Assembly: GCA_022818135.1 (NCBI GenBank)
Contig: JAFMSR010000015.1
Span: 30,652,193 to 30,716,192 of the forward strand
Origin: Saxidomus purpurata
Taxonomy: Eukaryota > Mollusca > Bivalvia > Venerida > Veneridae
Length of the DNA stretch: 64,000 nucleotides
Reading direction: 5' to 3'
Of the stretch, positions 23,628 through 36,600 are shown one piece after another. Both the position numbers and the translations under genes were made by a program. The notes beneath the pieces were generated by a model. It did no database searches, was not told the DNA's origin, and worked only from the letters and a program-made list of their open reading frames with translations. Position 1 is the first letter of the stretch. Each line of letters starts with the position of its first letter.

Positions 23628-24558
23628 GGGGGGTCACTGCTGAAAATCAAAATAACAAGAAATTTTATTGACCCTGTTTTTTATGGAGACTAATATTTTG
23701 CTAGTTAATTTCTGGAAAAATAATGATGGGTCAATGACTTAACTTTTTCGCAATATTAATATTTAGTGATACACTATCAGATCAAGGTGCTTAATGCAGA
23801 ATTAGCTAGAATTTTGGTATTATAAACGTTTATGTATGTGGTGTATGTTTCAGAATGGATATCACTTTCTAATCTTTTCTTATGTAGTATATTATACTTT
23901 AGGATGAAAAATTAGAGATAGTGGTATTTCTATCATCATCTGAATAAATATTACGCTCCTTATTATTACCCCACCCACTTTACTAAAATTCATTTTTTCA
24001 ATTTTTGATAAATGAATATTTCATGATAAAGGAGTAAAAAGCTTTTACAGATACTTTGTCTGCAGTTTGATTAAAACCTTTGTTTTAGAATGCAAAAATA
24101 AAAAATGGGGGTCAATGTGCATATAAGAAAGAAATTCAATAAAAACTGACAAAAAATGTGTTTTTTTAGATTTCGGCGAGCTTTGAGATATGACGGCATA
24201 TGTCTGTGACAAAGAACTGTAAAATAAACTAGTTATTACTGAATGTTTATATCCTAACAATTCTTCGTATAATACAGTTTGAATTATGTAAATATCTAAA
24301 ATGGTTTTTGAGAAATGACTATTTTTGTACCCCTACCCCCATTTTTGGCATATGACAAAATTTGTCAATTTAGTCACCAAATGTGAGGTCAAAATATTTT
24401 TTCTCAGAAATGTTCAATTTTTTTACGCTAAAATATTCCTATTGTGCCTAAGTTCACTACTACCTAATTGTTTTTTCCAGTTAACTCATCATTTTTGAAA
24501 TACAACAAATGTAAATTTCCGGAAGTGCACAAATCCAAAACCTCACCAGTGACCCCCC
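23628..24558 (+). mobile_element. 931-bp TTAA-flanked non-autonomous element, copy 1
   Basis: The termini are GGGGGGTCACTG and its reverse complement CAGTGACCCCCC, flanked on each side by TTAA (23624-23627 and 24559-24562). There is no transposase inside. A 930-bp copy in inverse orientation is at 58688-59617. TTAA target duplication is known for the piggyBac and Kolobok superfamilies; which one cannot be settled here. Confidence 0.88.
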
Positions 24559-24562
24559 TTAA

Positions 24563-24868
24563 TAAACTCTTACTTATACTAAACCGTCGAGAATGCCCGA
24601 AAAGTACCGCTAATGCACGATATGTTTACGAAAGTTGATTAATTCAGCTCAATCACTGAATAATATATTCATACATAATATATTCATACATAAAGGTCAG
24701 GATCAGGTTAATTTGTCCGGACAATACTAGCATGTCAGTTTGGAATTTCACTTTGACTCATATATGTTTATACTTTGAATTCTAAAATTTCAATTATGTG
24801 TCTGATTGTAAAACACTTGTATAAGAAAATTGTATCTTTTTCAATTATATTTTGATGGCTTCCTTTAA
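24563..24868. other. Spacer with end of palindrome
   Basis: The first ~25 bases ('AATAAACTCTTACTTATAC') complete the palindrome arm broken by the 931-bp insertion. The remainder has an 'ATACATAATATATTC' tandem doublet near 24666-24692 and nothing else of note. Confidence 0.45.
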
Positions 24869-25145
24869 AGCTGCTCGCTCATAGTTTCCGCTGAAAAAGA
24901 TAAATTTCTCATAAATGATACACTTAATCATCAAAATAGTAACAGCAAGAATCAACGACACAAATAACAGTCTACATAGCAATTTGAGATGATCTGTTTC
25001 GCATATTGGTGAGTCTGGTTTAACGGTACCGCTACACTATATGTTGATATGGGAATTACAAAGCGTTTGTATAAGCGTAATATTCCACAGTGTAACAGCC
25101 ACCTCCATTTTCTATAAAGGCTTTACGCTTTCTGATTATGCGATA
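24869..25145 (+). mobile_element. AGC-type TTAA MITE, copy 1 (3' end decayed)
   Basis: It begins TTAA + AGCTGCTCGCTC and holds the internal 'GGTACCGCTACACTATATG' landmark of this family. The right terminal repeat cannot be recognised. Three better copies are at 32258, 39038 and 58048, all in the same orientation. Confidence 0.65.
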
Positions 25146-25815
25146 GAGGCTATATGATAAATCTTTGAATTTTTTTTTTAGAATCAAACAGTCATTTGTT
25201 TCATTAGCGTTTGTAAGTTAATTATATATTTTCAAGACATCACAGAATTCATTCCTCATTTTGAGTTGCTTTCGAATAAGTCTCATTGAACATAGATTAT
25301 TACTAGGCAATGTCAAAGTGAAACGTTAACCGTTTTGCGATTTCATCAATCCGTTACTAAATGATTTGAGAACCAAAGCATTTTTTCGCACATAACATGG
25401 AAACAAAGCAAAAAAAGCTGGTCACATCAGCAGTTCAAATCGTCTCCCCTATATCTCTATAACAGTAGGCGCCACGCATCTGTATAAGTTTTTTGAAGTG
25501 CAGGGTGTTATTTCTCCAAACTTTACTAACACCAAAGAGAATCTGTGCACTTATTTAAGAAATTAAAGTTCTATCCTTTGTGAAAGGAATATACTAGGCA
25601 AATTTGATATCAAAATGTTTGAAAATCTTTTCTTAACACGATGGCTTATTTTGGAACCAAATTTAGGTAATTATTAGTGCATTGTTTTACGCTTGAATGA
25701 AGTAGCGGTTAAACGTAAAAGTTGCAAATCGGTATTGGTTTCTAAATGCTTACTTAGCTTCAGGTATTTGTCATGAAATATGGAAATCGATCAGTATCTG
25801 TTATGTCATCCTCTT

Positions 25816-26046
25816 CTACGGATCAAGGCAAGTATTTTCGAACGCATTAAACCTGTGACATAAGTGCGTCAACGTCATGTATCTATCCTGACGTGCCGTT
25901 GTCATCTTCGGCCTGCCGGATCGTGGAAGATCTCTAACGCTTCTATTTTGACAGTAACGTTGCCGAAGGTATGTGTCAGAAACGCTGACACCGGGTGCAA
26001 GTTGCAGAAGTGCATAAAGTCGTACATTTTCTCGAAGCCGTGGCAT
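25816..26046 (-). pseudogene. Tc1/mariner transposase N-terminal remnant
   Basis: The minus strand from 26046 reads 'MPRLRENVRLYALLQLAPGV', then 'LPRSGRPKMTTARQDRYMTL' and 'HLCHRF'. 'RPRSGRPxxTTxRQDRYI' is the well-known linker between the two helix-turn-helix motifs of Tc1-like transposases. The first helix-turn-helix is shortened by an internal deletion and the frame stops before the DDE domain. It is a fossil fragment only. Confidence 0.8.
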
Positions 26047-26049
26047 CTT

Positions 26050-27490
26050 GTTAATATATGAAATTCTAATGTACTGTGATTTAATTGTTGCATAGCCAGT
26101 AAAGATATCGGTCAGTGACAATCTGTACTCGTAAACATGCTGCACGGGTATTACGTGAAAAAAGTTGAATAATAGCCTTCGGTCAGTTTGAAGGACATCA
26201 ACGTTCTTAAATATTGGGTAAATTAGTGCAATGTGTGGAAGATTAGTTTCTTACTCATGCTTGTAAAATCTATCTTTTTAAACTTAAAAGTTTCGCTCAA
26301 TATAAAAGTGCACAGTTTCTTTATGGTGTCACCAAACAAAATTATTTTTAATAAACTTTTAACTGCTCAATTAAGTCTTATACATCCCAACAGAAACATG
26401 TAAAACTGCCTGTTTGAGGCCAGATGCCAGCCCTAATTGCCATTATGACACTGAAATTTCTTCTGTTGCAAACTTATTGCAATATAATTATTCGCCAATT
26501 GTCAAGGGTTTCATTATGCGTCGCTATTAAATTCTTTTCAATTCGGCTAAGTTAATTTGTTATTCCCATGAGTGTTGATTATCAATTAGGGATCGTACAA
26601 GTAGTTTGGCAAGTCTTAAAAAGGAAATACCCAAGAGAACTGTTAAGTAGTCATGTGTATAAATATCCAGAAGTTCCTTCACCTTTACGAAAACACTCAC
26701 AGGTCGCACATTTCACTCAGATACTTTTTTTAATGTTGCATTAGTTATTGCGAAATTCTTTTTAGTTATTCTTATAAAGTTTTCTATTGATCAATATTCT
26801 CATCCAGCCAAATACCCCGTGTTGACTCCAGTCTCTTTCTAAAAAGAAAGATGAAAATAGGCCGGGGGTCAAGGGGCGGCCAAGCTCCTAGGTTTTATAA
26901 CATTTCAGACCACTTTGAGGCAAAATTCAAACATGCCAAATAGCATTTCTGTCATGTACTGACTTGATGTTTTTGATAATTTCATTACTATTCAACATAG
27001 TTGACTCTGTTTTTTTGCTATGAGAACCTTTTTTCTTTGAAGTAACCTTTGCAATTGGCACCACTTCAGTTTTCTTACAAATAGAATTATCAATCATGCT
27101 TACATGTATACAAAGGGATAATCACATGAAAACACAAAATAATATTGAAAAATGTTTTAATTTATTTAAAGAAAATAATGAAACTATTAAGTGAGTGCCA
27201 AACATGATGGTAACATTAAGCATTTGAAATATAATCTGTATAATGATTTTACTATCCCGAGCCCCTGTGACTTTGACTTTTGACATAGAGACCCGAAACA
27301 TGGACTCTGCACAACTAGGCATTGAATATCACGTGTGTGAAGTATCAATAGATACTGACCAGGGGTATTGGATATCTAGTGTCCACAATATTCCGTCTAC
27401 AGACGGACGGGCGGAAGAACGGACAGACAGACAATCTGAATCCAGTATACCCACTAACACTTTGTTTAAAATTCAAAGGAATGACAAGTC
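26050..27490. other. Non-coding with one dispersed-repeat tail
   Basis: No gene is seen. Around 27245-27470 the wording 'TGACTTTGACTTTTGACATA' and 'CAGACGGACGGGCGG' with 'ACAGACAGACA' resembles a dispersed invertebrate repeat with a pyrimidine/purine-biased tail. Confidence 0.45.
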
Positions 27491-27493
27491 GTT

Positions 27494-27695
27494 TTAAAGA
27501 GGCACTCCTTAAATCGAAGAATATTTTATTATCAGAACAAAAATAATGTGTTCAATGAACGTAAAATGATAAATTAATACCATTTCAAAGAAGAACCTAT
27601 GTCGAGAAATGCCCCATTTTACCACAATTATTCAACAATCAGGCTTTTCTGTAATAAATCGCATTAATTGTACAACAACTCTACATAGATTATTG
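27494..27695 (+). repeat. Dispersed repeat with TTAAAG start, copy 1
   Basis: 'GTGTTCAATGAACGTAAAAT', 'GAAGAACCTATG' and 'TTCTGTAATAAATCGCATTA' recur in the same order, inverted, at 33465-33660. The outer end reads TTAAAGAGGCACTCC, like the TTAA-targeting elements elsewhere in the window. Confidence 0.65.
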
Positions 27696-27714
27696 AATGG
27701 TTTACGGTGTTGCA

Positions 27715-27829
27715 GTTTATTTTAAAACAAAAATAATATCAAACAGGGAATGCCACATACCAAAAACGCAGCCTACCCAAAACGAGCCCCATAGCACCCA
27801 GAAGTGCACACCACCCCAAAACACACACA

Positions 27830-27861
<32 letters not shown>

Positions 27862-27872
27862 CACACACTACC
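27715..27872 (+). repeat. Repeat arm with (AC/GCAC)n microsatellite
   Basis: A ~100-bp unique part ('CAGGGAATGCCACATACC', 'CCCAGAAGTGCACACCACC') is followed by ACACAC and GCACGCAC runs to 27870. The same unit in inverse orientation lies at 29277-29405, so this is an inserted repeat family that carries the microsatellite. Confidence 0.75.
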
Positions 27873-28260
27873 AACACACACTAGCATACAAAGTAAACCG
27901 CTTAACTTTTAGATAATGACTGGGAATGCATAGCTGAAACGTTAAGGTTAAGTTATAATACTTAATTACCACATCAGTTAAAGGGTATGTCCTTTAACAA
28001 CAAAATCAATCAAACAAGCTCACAATATGTACATTCTAGGCTTTTTCAACTTGGTATCATTTGACGGCCTGTCACGGACAAGAACAGTAAATTATCTACG
28101 AAATTCATTAGACCTACAATTGTGTAGAATTGAAAAAACTTCATTTCTTATGCTGCTTCAAATCTTTTCTTTTTCACACACAGATTCTCAAGTCTAGCTT
28201 TCACAAGCCTTTTCTTTGCATAACTGGTCCCATGTTTTTCTGTCATTTTATTTTTCATTT

Positions 28261-29842
28261 CTATCTAACTTAGTGGTTTGTTTCCCTCCTTACTAACTTT
28301 TCTCAGTCTATTTTCCCTATCTTTCTTAGCTTCTTGTCGCTGTTTCTTCATTTTAGAAGCTGCTAACCTTAATTTAATGCACAAATGTTTGTCAACAGGG
28401 TCACTTACTGGATTATTTCTCCTGAACATTTTCACAGCATTGGTTTTTCTTGCTTTTAATTCATACTTGATAGTCTGAATGGCTATATATGTCTCAACAT
28501 TAAGACTTGCTGTTTTCGCACCAATCACATCACCCATTATGTAGAAGCTACCTTCTACAATTTGATTATTGTAAGAGCATGGAATATTGTAAGAGCCGCA
28601 AGCACAATTCTTGCACAGAGAAGGATATTTCTTCTTTATTTAAACTGTCCTCCACCTCTGAACAATATCATCGGATTCCAAGTGTATGCTTGTGTCAAAC
28701 ACGTAGCTTCTTATTTCGCTCAAAACGCATTAACTTTCACCTTCTGTCAACATGAATGAAAAGTATGAGGAGAGAACTTTCAACACCTTCATTCCACCTG
28801 TGTCATTCTTTAACAATAGGTCACAGCAGGATAGTGCACGAAGAATCATGCTGTTAAGAGGTAATGTTTTCTACACATGCAATGCACATAATACATATGC
28901 AGCTGACACAGTCTTGTGAAATTCCATTACTACTTGATCATTTTTTTTTCAACTTTATTCGTGACGTTCTTTGCTCTGATACCTACATACATGTACATGT
29001 CTTTCATCTTCAAGTGCTTTTCATCTTCATCGTTCTCCAAATCAAATCCTTGAAGTTGTTTTGCAGATACCCCTACAATAAATTCTGGCTTCATGAAACA
29101 TGCAAGTATATTTCTGAAAGTTTCAAGCTGCTTGTCATGTAGCTGGTGCAAAAGCACATATTTGCTTTGGAATGTCATTACATATCCTTTTAGGATTGGA
29201 AGAGCTTCCTGGTGGAAGGTCATTTGCAAGTTTGTCTTATTTTCATTGTAAAAGATCTTTTCCACTATTGTGTCGTTTGTGTGTGCGTGTGCGCGCGTGT
29301 GTGTGTGTTGGTGGTGTGCACTTCTGGGTGATGTGGGGTTCGTTTTGGGGAGGCTGCGTTTTTGGTACGTGGCATTCCCTGTTTGATATTATTTTTGTTT
29401 TTTTCTCTCTTACCCAGAGTCTGTCATTTTCTTCTTTGACAATTCCTGACGTATTTCTCGTAGCCTGTCCCTACCTTCCTGTGTCACATTCCTTTTTCTG
29501 GCAGACATCCAATATTTTTGATAAATACACAGTCTTGTCTGATTTTCCAAGAAAGGCATAATAGGAAAAAAAAAAAATCAAATAATAGAAGACCACGTAG
29601 GCATCCATCAAAATCTAATTGGTTACAGCTAGATCATATGCTGAGAGCCATTTGTGAGCAACAAAGCTCTCAGATTTAGTGAACTTGATGCCTAGCACTT
29701 CACATACTTCCGCAATAAACTCACGCAAGTCACTTGACCACATCATTGTATAGGTATGTGAATAAATATTCAAGATAGCCTTCAAACGGCGCTTACAACT
29801 TTTTGCAACTGTTATATAAATGATGGCAGGAGTCTCCATCTT
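28261..29842 (-). pseudogene. hAT-related transposase-like pseudogene, C-terminal portion
   Basis: Minus-strand blocks read in order: 'DLREFIAEVCEVLGIKFTKS' (29.75 kb); 'LPILKGYVMTFQSKYVLLHQ' with 'FRNILACFMKPEFIVG' (29.2-29.05 kb); 'MKVLKVLSSYFS' (28.78 kb); and 'EGSFYIMGDVIGAKTASLN' with 'YIAIQTIKYELKARKTNAV' (28.5 kb). This order matches long hAT-like proteins common in fish and mollusc genomes, in which the last block resembles the hAT dimerisation region. Stops and frameshifts separate the blocks, and a microsatellite-bearing repeat is inserted at 29277-29405. Residual coding may reach about 29985. Confidence 0.65.
29277..29405 (-). repeat. Inverse copy of the microsatellite-bearing repeat
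   Basis: It is the reverse complement of 27720-27870: a GTGTGT/GCGCGTGT run followed by 'GGTGTGCACTTCTGGGTG' and 'GGCATTCCCTGTTTGATATT'. It splits the hAT-like pseudogene. Confidence 0.75.
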
Positions 29843-29989
29843 TTTCCAACAAGTGTGGTGCTTCTCTTTTAACCTTGTCTCAACCCCCTAAGTGTGACTA
29901 AAATTGGCATCTTGGGCAGTGCTGGATGGTCCTGGTTTGGAATCATCAACAAATTGTTTCATCATTGTATCAACCCTGTAAATAAAACG

Positions 29990-31585
29990 TTGCAAATTAA
30001 ATGTAGATTGTGTATCGAACAAATGACACTATACGTAAACGTATTTGCTGGCAAATCGTTTCCTTAAAGCCTAAAGTCACAGGATCACACTTACAAGAAA
30101 CTCTCATTTTATCAAGAAAGATGTCTTACTGATAGAAATTACCTTTACTTCTACCAAAAAAATTCATTGCTTTGCTTTTAAAATCGAAAAATACATGTAA
30201 GAACTATAGCGCAGTATTTTTATCAATGATATTTCAAAAAAAGAAAGGCTTTTTGGCAACTCTTTCTTGAAGAAACCACAAGACAACGAGAGAAAGGCAA
30301 AATGTCATCAGTGTTTTAGAGTGAATAGAACATGTGTCTTTCATTTTTCTATCAATAAATTTATGTTACTACATGTATATCAGTAAATTCAACGTTATCC
30401 CGGAACTTTAAAGTAACCCTTCAAACTAAATATATTTTCCGAATCCCCAGTTGAAACTTCATGTTTGTCTGGATTTATTAACTTAATTAGTTAATTAGTT
30501 ACTCCCTTGCTTGGCGCTATTCTCTTCTCGCATACCCTCACAGCGATGGATACCATCAGGAATGAGGTGGTGTCGAGAGTGATTAATATAAGTTGGATAA
30601 CTTGTTTCACAATCGATCTAAAATAAATTAGTATAAACTAATTTAAAACTAGTTGTTTAAATATAATGACCAGTTGACAGATGATCCAGTTTACCTTAAC
30701 TAAGGAGTACATGTACTAAAACCACGTGCTTTAAACTGAACAATTGTATAACCAGCGACGTCCGACTCACTAACGGCAGTCTGGTTTTATTTTATTCAAG
30801 AATTATGCCCCTTTTAACCCTAGACAGTTCGAAGAAATATTTCGTTTGGAAATCTTTACCAAACTCAAAACGGTTTTTGTTCACCTTTGTTTCATCATTT
30901 ATTTAGTTTTATTCATTATATAAGACCATTAAGATAAAAGTATAGGGAAGTTACAGAGACAATCTTGATATAATGTATAATATCCGTACTTTTGACAGTT
31001 TGACAATTTTATGAATCACTCCTACGTAAATCTTTACACATCTGTTTTATGAAATATTATGAACTCGACTGTGAAATATCTGTCTACTGTAACTAAACGC
31101 GGGAGTACATATCTTTCAGACAAAAGAATTAGCCCTTATATACAACAGGAAATATGACTGAATTTATCTATACAGTCTCGTCGATTATGACATACGTTAT
31201 TTGATTATTATTTCTCTGCAGGCAATAATCTGGTCTGTGATTATATATAAATCAAACGACGAAGGGCAGCGTAAATGCCTAAGGCTAGCTCAGGCCCTCT
31301 AGTCAAACATTTATAGTAAAGGCTAGGTTCTCTTTGCGTTGTTGAGCTGTCTAATGTCACTCACAACTGAAACAAGTAGAGAATTCTCATAGATAATTTA
31401 TACTCAAGTATAGATCACATGTCCATGGATATTAACACATGATGACTGAATGGAATGATGCATCTCAGTTTAACTCTTTACTGACATACAGATACAACGT
31501 TATTTTAGTGTGTTGTACAAAGATATCTTCATGGCTAATTACTTATAAAATATACCCTTTATACATCTTTCGTACAGTAAAATAG
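29990..31585. other. Non-coding, no feature recognised
   Basis: I find no exon, tRNA or clear repeat boundary on either strand. A 'TTAATTAGTTAATTAGTTA' triplet at about 30484 is the only short tandem motif. Confidence 0.4.
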
Positions 31586-31589
31586 TGTA

Positions 31590-31845
31590 GCCGTTCTGGT
31601 TCGTGAACCCTATATAAGAGAACAGCTCCGTCTCAAGTCGACCCCGTGGGTATAGAATCTACAAACCTCGAGTTCGGCTCGGAATAATGCTATTGCAGCC
31701 AAAGTTTTACTGGGAGTTACGGGGGTATTTTACTCGAACTCCTTGGGCAAGGTCAATTATCGGGTTATTACAACCCCTAGGTTCGTACCCAGGGTGTATC
31801 TAGCTTACGTTAGTTCCCGGGATAAATAACTATCAAGATGAATCA
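31590..31845. other. GC-richer unexplained block
   Basis: About 250 bases are visibly richer in G and C than the surroundings, with 'GACCCCGTGGGTATAG', 'TTACTGGGAGTTACGGGGGT' and 'CAACCCCTAGGTTCGTACCC'. It is not open in any frame and no tRNA fold is evident. It may be the body of a dispersed element not otherwise present in the window. Confidence 0.35.
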
Positions 31846-31849
31846 CAGT

Positions 31850-32253
31850 TTTCAGGCATTTATTGCAGATACCTAATATTTATAACATACATACGACACA
31901 ATAGCATAAAAACCATGAAGTAACAAAGTTATCACTCCTAGATACGGGAATCCACTTAGCAAACATCCCCTATGTACTCTCAATATATTGCTGAGATATA
32001 CTTTTAAAATAGGCAAGGTCGGAAAAGTGCCGCCTGTACCGATGTAAAGTATACGCACTGGAATTATGGATAGATTGCTGACCTCGTCCAGAACTAAATT
32101 TGACTTGCATACGATAATTCGTTTACCAAATAATTACTTTAAAAACAAAACCAATAAATTAACTATTCTTTATACTGAAATTTAACATGTTGTTATTGCA
32201 TAAATATATAACATAGATACATTTGTATTTGTATCTTTTAGCAATGAAATTGA
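31850..32253. other. Non-coding spacer
   Basis: This stretch is AT-rich, with no domain-bearing frame and no repeat I recognise. Confidence 0.4.
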
Positions 32254-32257
32254 TTAA

Positions 32258-32614
32258 AGCTGCTCGCTCTCAGTTACCGTTGAAAAAAATATTTTTCAAA
32301 AAAATTGAAATTCTTAATCATTAATATAAAACTAAGGCCTAGAATAAAAAAATAAGCAAAAATCTAGGTAGGAATTTGCATAAATCGATTGATAAGCTCG
32401 GTTACACGGCACCACTACACTATATGTTTATATTGAAATTTCAAAAGCGTTTGCAACGCTTTTGAATTTGATAGCGTATTTTTTTTAATTTAGAGATACC
32501 CGTGACAGGATTTTTTACTGGAGCCTTTTTATATCACCATATGTTCTAAAATACGTTATTTACATACAGTTTGAAGAACTTTATTTGTTTACCAAAGTCT
32601 GAGAGCGAGCAGCT
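32258..32614 (+). mobile_element. AGC-type TTAA MITE, copy 2 (best preserved)
   Basis: The ends are AGCTGCTCGCTCTCAG and CTGAGAGCGAGCAGCT, an almost perfect inverted pair of about 16 bases. TTAA lies at 32254-32257 and 32615-32618. The 357-bp body contains the hairpin 'AAAAGCGTTTGCAACGCTTT'. There is no coding capacity. Confidence 0.9.
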
Positions 32615-32619
32615 TTAAG

Positions 32620-33460
32620 ATAAATTTTTATACAAGAGTTTCACAATAAAGGGAGGTACCAACTGAATCTATCTAAACAGTAATATTTGTAAGAGTTACG
32701 TTTCCGGAAGTAGAGTTTCTCTTCGGAAACCTCTTACTAATCACGGAAAACTACATGGAAATTAAACTTTAAACATCAAGAAGGTATTTATTTAGATAAT
32801 ATACTAATATATCAACATGTAACAATATAAAGGTTGCTGCAAAAGACCAAAATCGCTTTATTCTTCCCTCCAATGTACAAAAAAACAACATGACAACGGC
32901 ATTTCTTTTTTTTATTATAACCATTTCAGTCCAGCCAATAAGCTAAATCTAACAGAAGTAAAAACATTGGTTCTGACAATCAACAACCATAATCTGATCA
33001 TATTAGAACTATACTAATTCTCAGATTATCTGATAGAATGCTCACTTACCTACCAAAGCACTAGATTTATATAATCATAATAATTTTTTATTATGACTAT
33101 AAATAGAGTTTAGCAAACATATTACTCTTTATATGTAAATATATATTATTCAAATATAGATACAATCATGATATACATGTGTATGTCCTAAACATTGGCA
33201 GGTCCTTAACACTTAAGAAACAACTAAAAATTGCCCATATTTTTCCATAAATAGATAAACAAATACTTAATCACATCCAGCGTTGTATCCATGGAATACT
33301 GTAAAAAGAAAACTGCCAAGTAATGGGAAAGCGAAGTAGGATAAAAGCTCATGGACCTTGTTATTTGTATGAGCCCGATTCCAAATTAAATATACACAAT
33401 CAAGACTGAAAAGACCGAATTTTATAAATACCAAACTGTGAGCATATAGTATATATTGTT
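32620..33460. other. Non-coding spacer
   Basis: Nothing beyond AT-rich sequence is seen on either strand. Confidence 0.4.
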
Positions 33461-33464
33461 GTTG

Positions 33465-33660
33465 TACAATTAATGGGTGGATGCGATTTATTACAGAAAA
33501 CCTCTATAATATTGATAAGTTTTGGTAAAATGAGGCATTTTTCGCCAAAGGTTCTTCTCTGAAATTATATTTATTAATCATTTTACGTTCATTGAACACA
33601 TAATCTATGTTTCGAGAATAAAATCGGCTAGATGTAGGGAATTCCCCTTTAAGCCCTTTT
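33465..33660 (-). repeat. Dispersed repeat with TTAAAG start, inverted copy 2
   Basis: On the minus strand it starts TTAAAGGGGAATTCCC and then follows the word order of 27494-27695. The shared end and body show they are copies of one element. The other terminus is undefined. Confidence 0.65.
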
Positions 33661-33664
33661 CATA

Positions 33665-36600
33665 ACAGAATTTCCTAGAAGTTGAAGTCCTGTGCCAGTA
33701 GAAACGAATATACTAGTATTATAAATTATTAGTATGCTTGTACCTTTTGGATAGAAAACAAGTACTTTATCACATAGAGAACTCGAACCTTCTGCATTAG
33801 TAGTCATCCAATTTTCTAATAGTCTCCATTTGCGTTCTTTGTGTCATGCATTATCATCAGAGGAAACTGTAATAATACAATTGTTATATGTTGTAAAATG
33901 TTGTAATACTAGTTTTAGTTAGAATTTTGATAATATGCAATACTCCGTATACACCAGTCTCCTTATGTTTAAGATGGGACCACCTGCATAATATCACCAA
34001 CAGTGTTAGGGATACCGCTGAAAGCATGCTTCTTTGCACATGGCTGCCGGGTGCAAGCCTCTCCGTAGATTGTCGGAAGCCTTTGCAAGGACAGTTTGTA
34101 AGAGCTTGTTAGTCTGCTACCGATAATCTGCATCTTTGTGAAATAGCCGCTTACAAATGAAAGACAGAAAATCAAATTTTGTAGGCAAGAATTATTCAAA
34201 CTATTTCGACAAAAAGGTATTATATGACACAACACTTTCAAATAAATGGAGAGTAAAAGCTTTCTACTAATTTTTGTAACAATTACATAAACATGTATTA
34301 GCACCACTACGCATATACATGACTGATTAGTTTTTCTTGGGTGTTATATGTAAAGAAGATCCTCGGATGCCTTGTACCTAGTTGCACAGTTTTAAAAACT
34401 ACAACATGTACAACGCAGTGAAATTTCTATAATTTGACAAAATTATATTCACACTACTGTAGATCATGGCCACTTTTGTTTAAACTCCAATAAATTCATT
34501 TTTTCTAAGTCGTTAAAAATTAATGGTTCTTATTCAAAAGACCGTAATACAATCCTTTATACGTACACCAGCCAACAGTTGTCGGTTGCTTGGTAAGTAC
34601 GAAACTAGTCGAAACAAAGACATCCGTATGACAGTTCTGTATCCCCTATTTAACCTGGCAGATACAGTTTCATTAACAGAACTTAAGTCACGTTAGCTCT
34701 CTGGCAAAATTGGGCTCAACTCGTAAAACCCATAAGCATGTAGAGGTAAGATGTTCACCTACGCATTATGCAGAACCCTGTAATCAACCTTCAACGGCTC
34801 GAAGTCAAGGTCAGCACAAGGTAAGTATTTTAAGAATCTTGCTTTTATGTCCGTACGCATTCTCTTTAACCCTGTGTGTACCATCTGTGCAAATGAATTG
34901 TAAACTAGTTCGAGTAGAACCCGTAAGACGATTTTCTCCAAGGTCAGATGCATTAAAGCAAGACATATGATTTACTTCGTGTTATAATTCATATCTTTAG
35001 TACCCCTTGCAGGATTTTACAACTCATCAGTCATGTATTCACAATATTGACTCTATTAATTCTGATCGTGGTGGTGTTGTTTACGTTGCATGGAGAGATA
35101 GCTTGAACTGCATTCATTTAACAATATATTAAGTCACCACATGAAACATTTAAACATCATTTCTGTCACAAGCCACTTTATTCACAATAACGAGAGCTAC
35201 TTCTAACATGTATCCTAATTATTCTAGATAGCACATATTTTCAGTACAGTTGTACCTAGACCAGTCGCCACTGCCACGCGCATCCTTGAAACCGTGAACA
35301 ATTGCTCAGTTCGCTTGGTGCTTTCAATTTCCCATTTAAGTTGCGCCTTCGCAGGCAATGTCTTACCAGGACATAAACCTACAAACCATAAAATGCAGAA
35401 TTCAATTTCAACTTCAGACTAGCAATATTTTAACTAAATGGCATATCTAAGTTTGTTAACGTTTATACCTGCCTATCGGCAAACAATGTTAATACGGCAA
35501 TAGTTTAGAACAGTACAGTTTGAACGCGGGAGAATTTACTGATTGTAGAAATATGCATATGTGTAGGTAGGCATGTTAGTTATTGTAGTTTTAGATTTGT
35601 TTTCGTATTTCACAGTTTATGTAATTCTGTTTATAACAAACATATTACATCTATACGTAATTAGAGGCATTACACATGTCTTGTAAACCATAATTTATGC
35701 ATCATTAATGCCAATGATTACATGCAAAATATGTTCGAAAATTTATTTTCTTAGGTTCCATCTTAGTCCTGCTGAGCATTGATTTTAATTTCGTGAAAGG
35801 TAGATTATTTATTTCGAAATGAATCATGTATCACATTTGTAGTAATATGCATAGACCTAGGATGCTAATATTAAGAGCAAAATCAAATTATTATGAGATG
35901 AAGTTTTACCGTATAACAAAATAATTTAGTTATATGATTCGCCTCAGTCAGTGCTGTTTGACACCAAATGCATGTAGACAACGAGAAAATTAAGTTCCAT
36001 TTTTCCTTTAAGCTCTATTAAACTTAAAATTGACCCCAAAACTAGACCAGTTAAAAAAATGATAAGACACTAAAACAAAAATACAAAAGATGTTAAGAAT
36101 GATAAGACTTTCTGTGTAACGAACTTAGGAACAAAATGTAGTTTGACGGCTTCCTTAACATGCTTACCACGTTGCAATATGTACGTATCAATTGCTGTGA
36201 ATTGTCTGCCATTTCCAAAGGTAATTTCCCTTAAACAATAGGAACTTTTTACTAAATCCCTTACCTTGAGAATAAAAAAAACCTATAATCATAATAAATT
36301 TTATTCCTATGGATCATAAGATTTGGACAAGAAGTTACCATAAACCTTGTACAATGAGTGTAAATGAGTTAAGGGTTGTTCCCAGTAATCACAATGCCTC
36401 TTGGTATTTTAACATTATAACACAGTTGCCCAAAAAAATTTGCTTTTCCCTATTAAACTGGCAGCCAATTCAGAACTAGGGACATACAATCTTGCTGGAA
36501 CATGTGAGAATCCTATTAAGGCGAATCTCACTAATTTGTTTTTGGGTAGTTAGAAGTATGAATTTTTCAACAACTGTGATTTGGTACTCAAAGGACGTCA

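Noticed and set aside
33969..34307. 112-codon minus-strand frame
   Set aside because: No signal, domain or splice context; part overlaps generic AT-rich sequence.
35238..35392. Minus-strand ~50-codon open exon-like segment after a TTTGTAG acceptor
   Set aside because: No family recognised, no linked exon, and the length is not unusual for chance.
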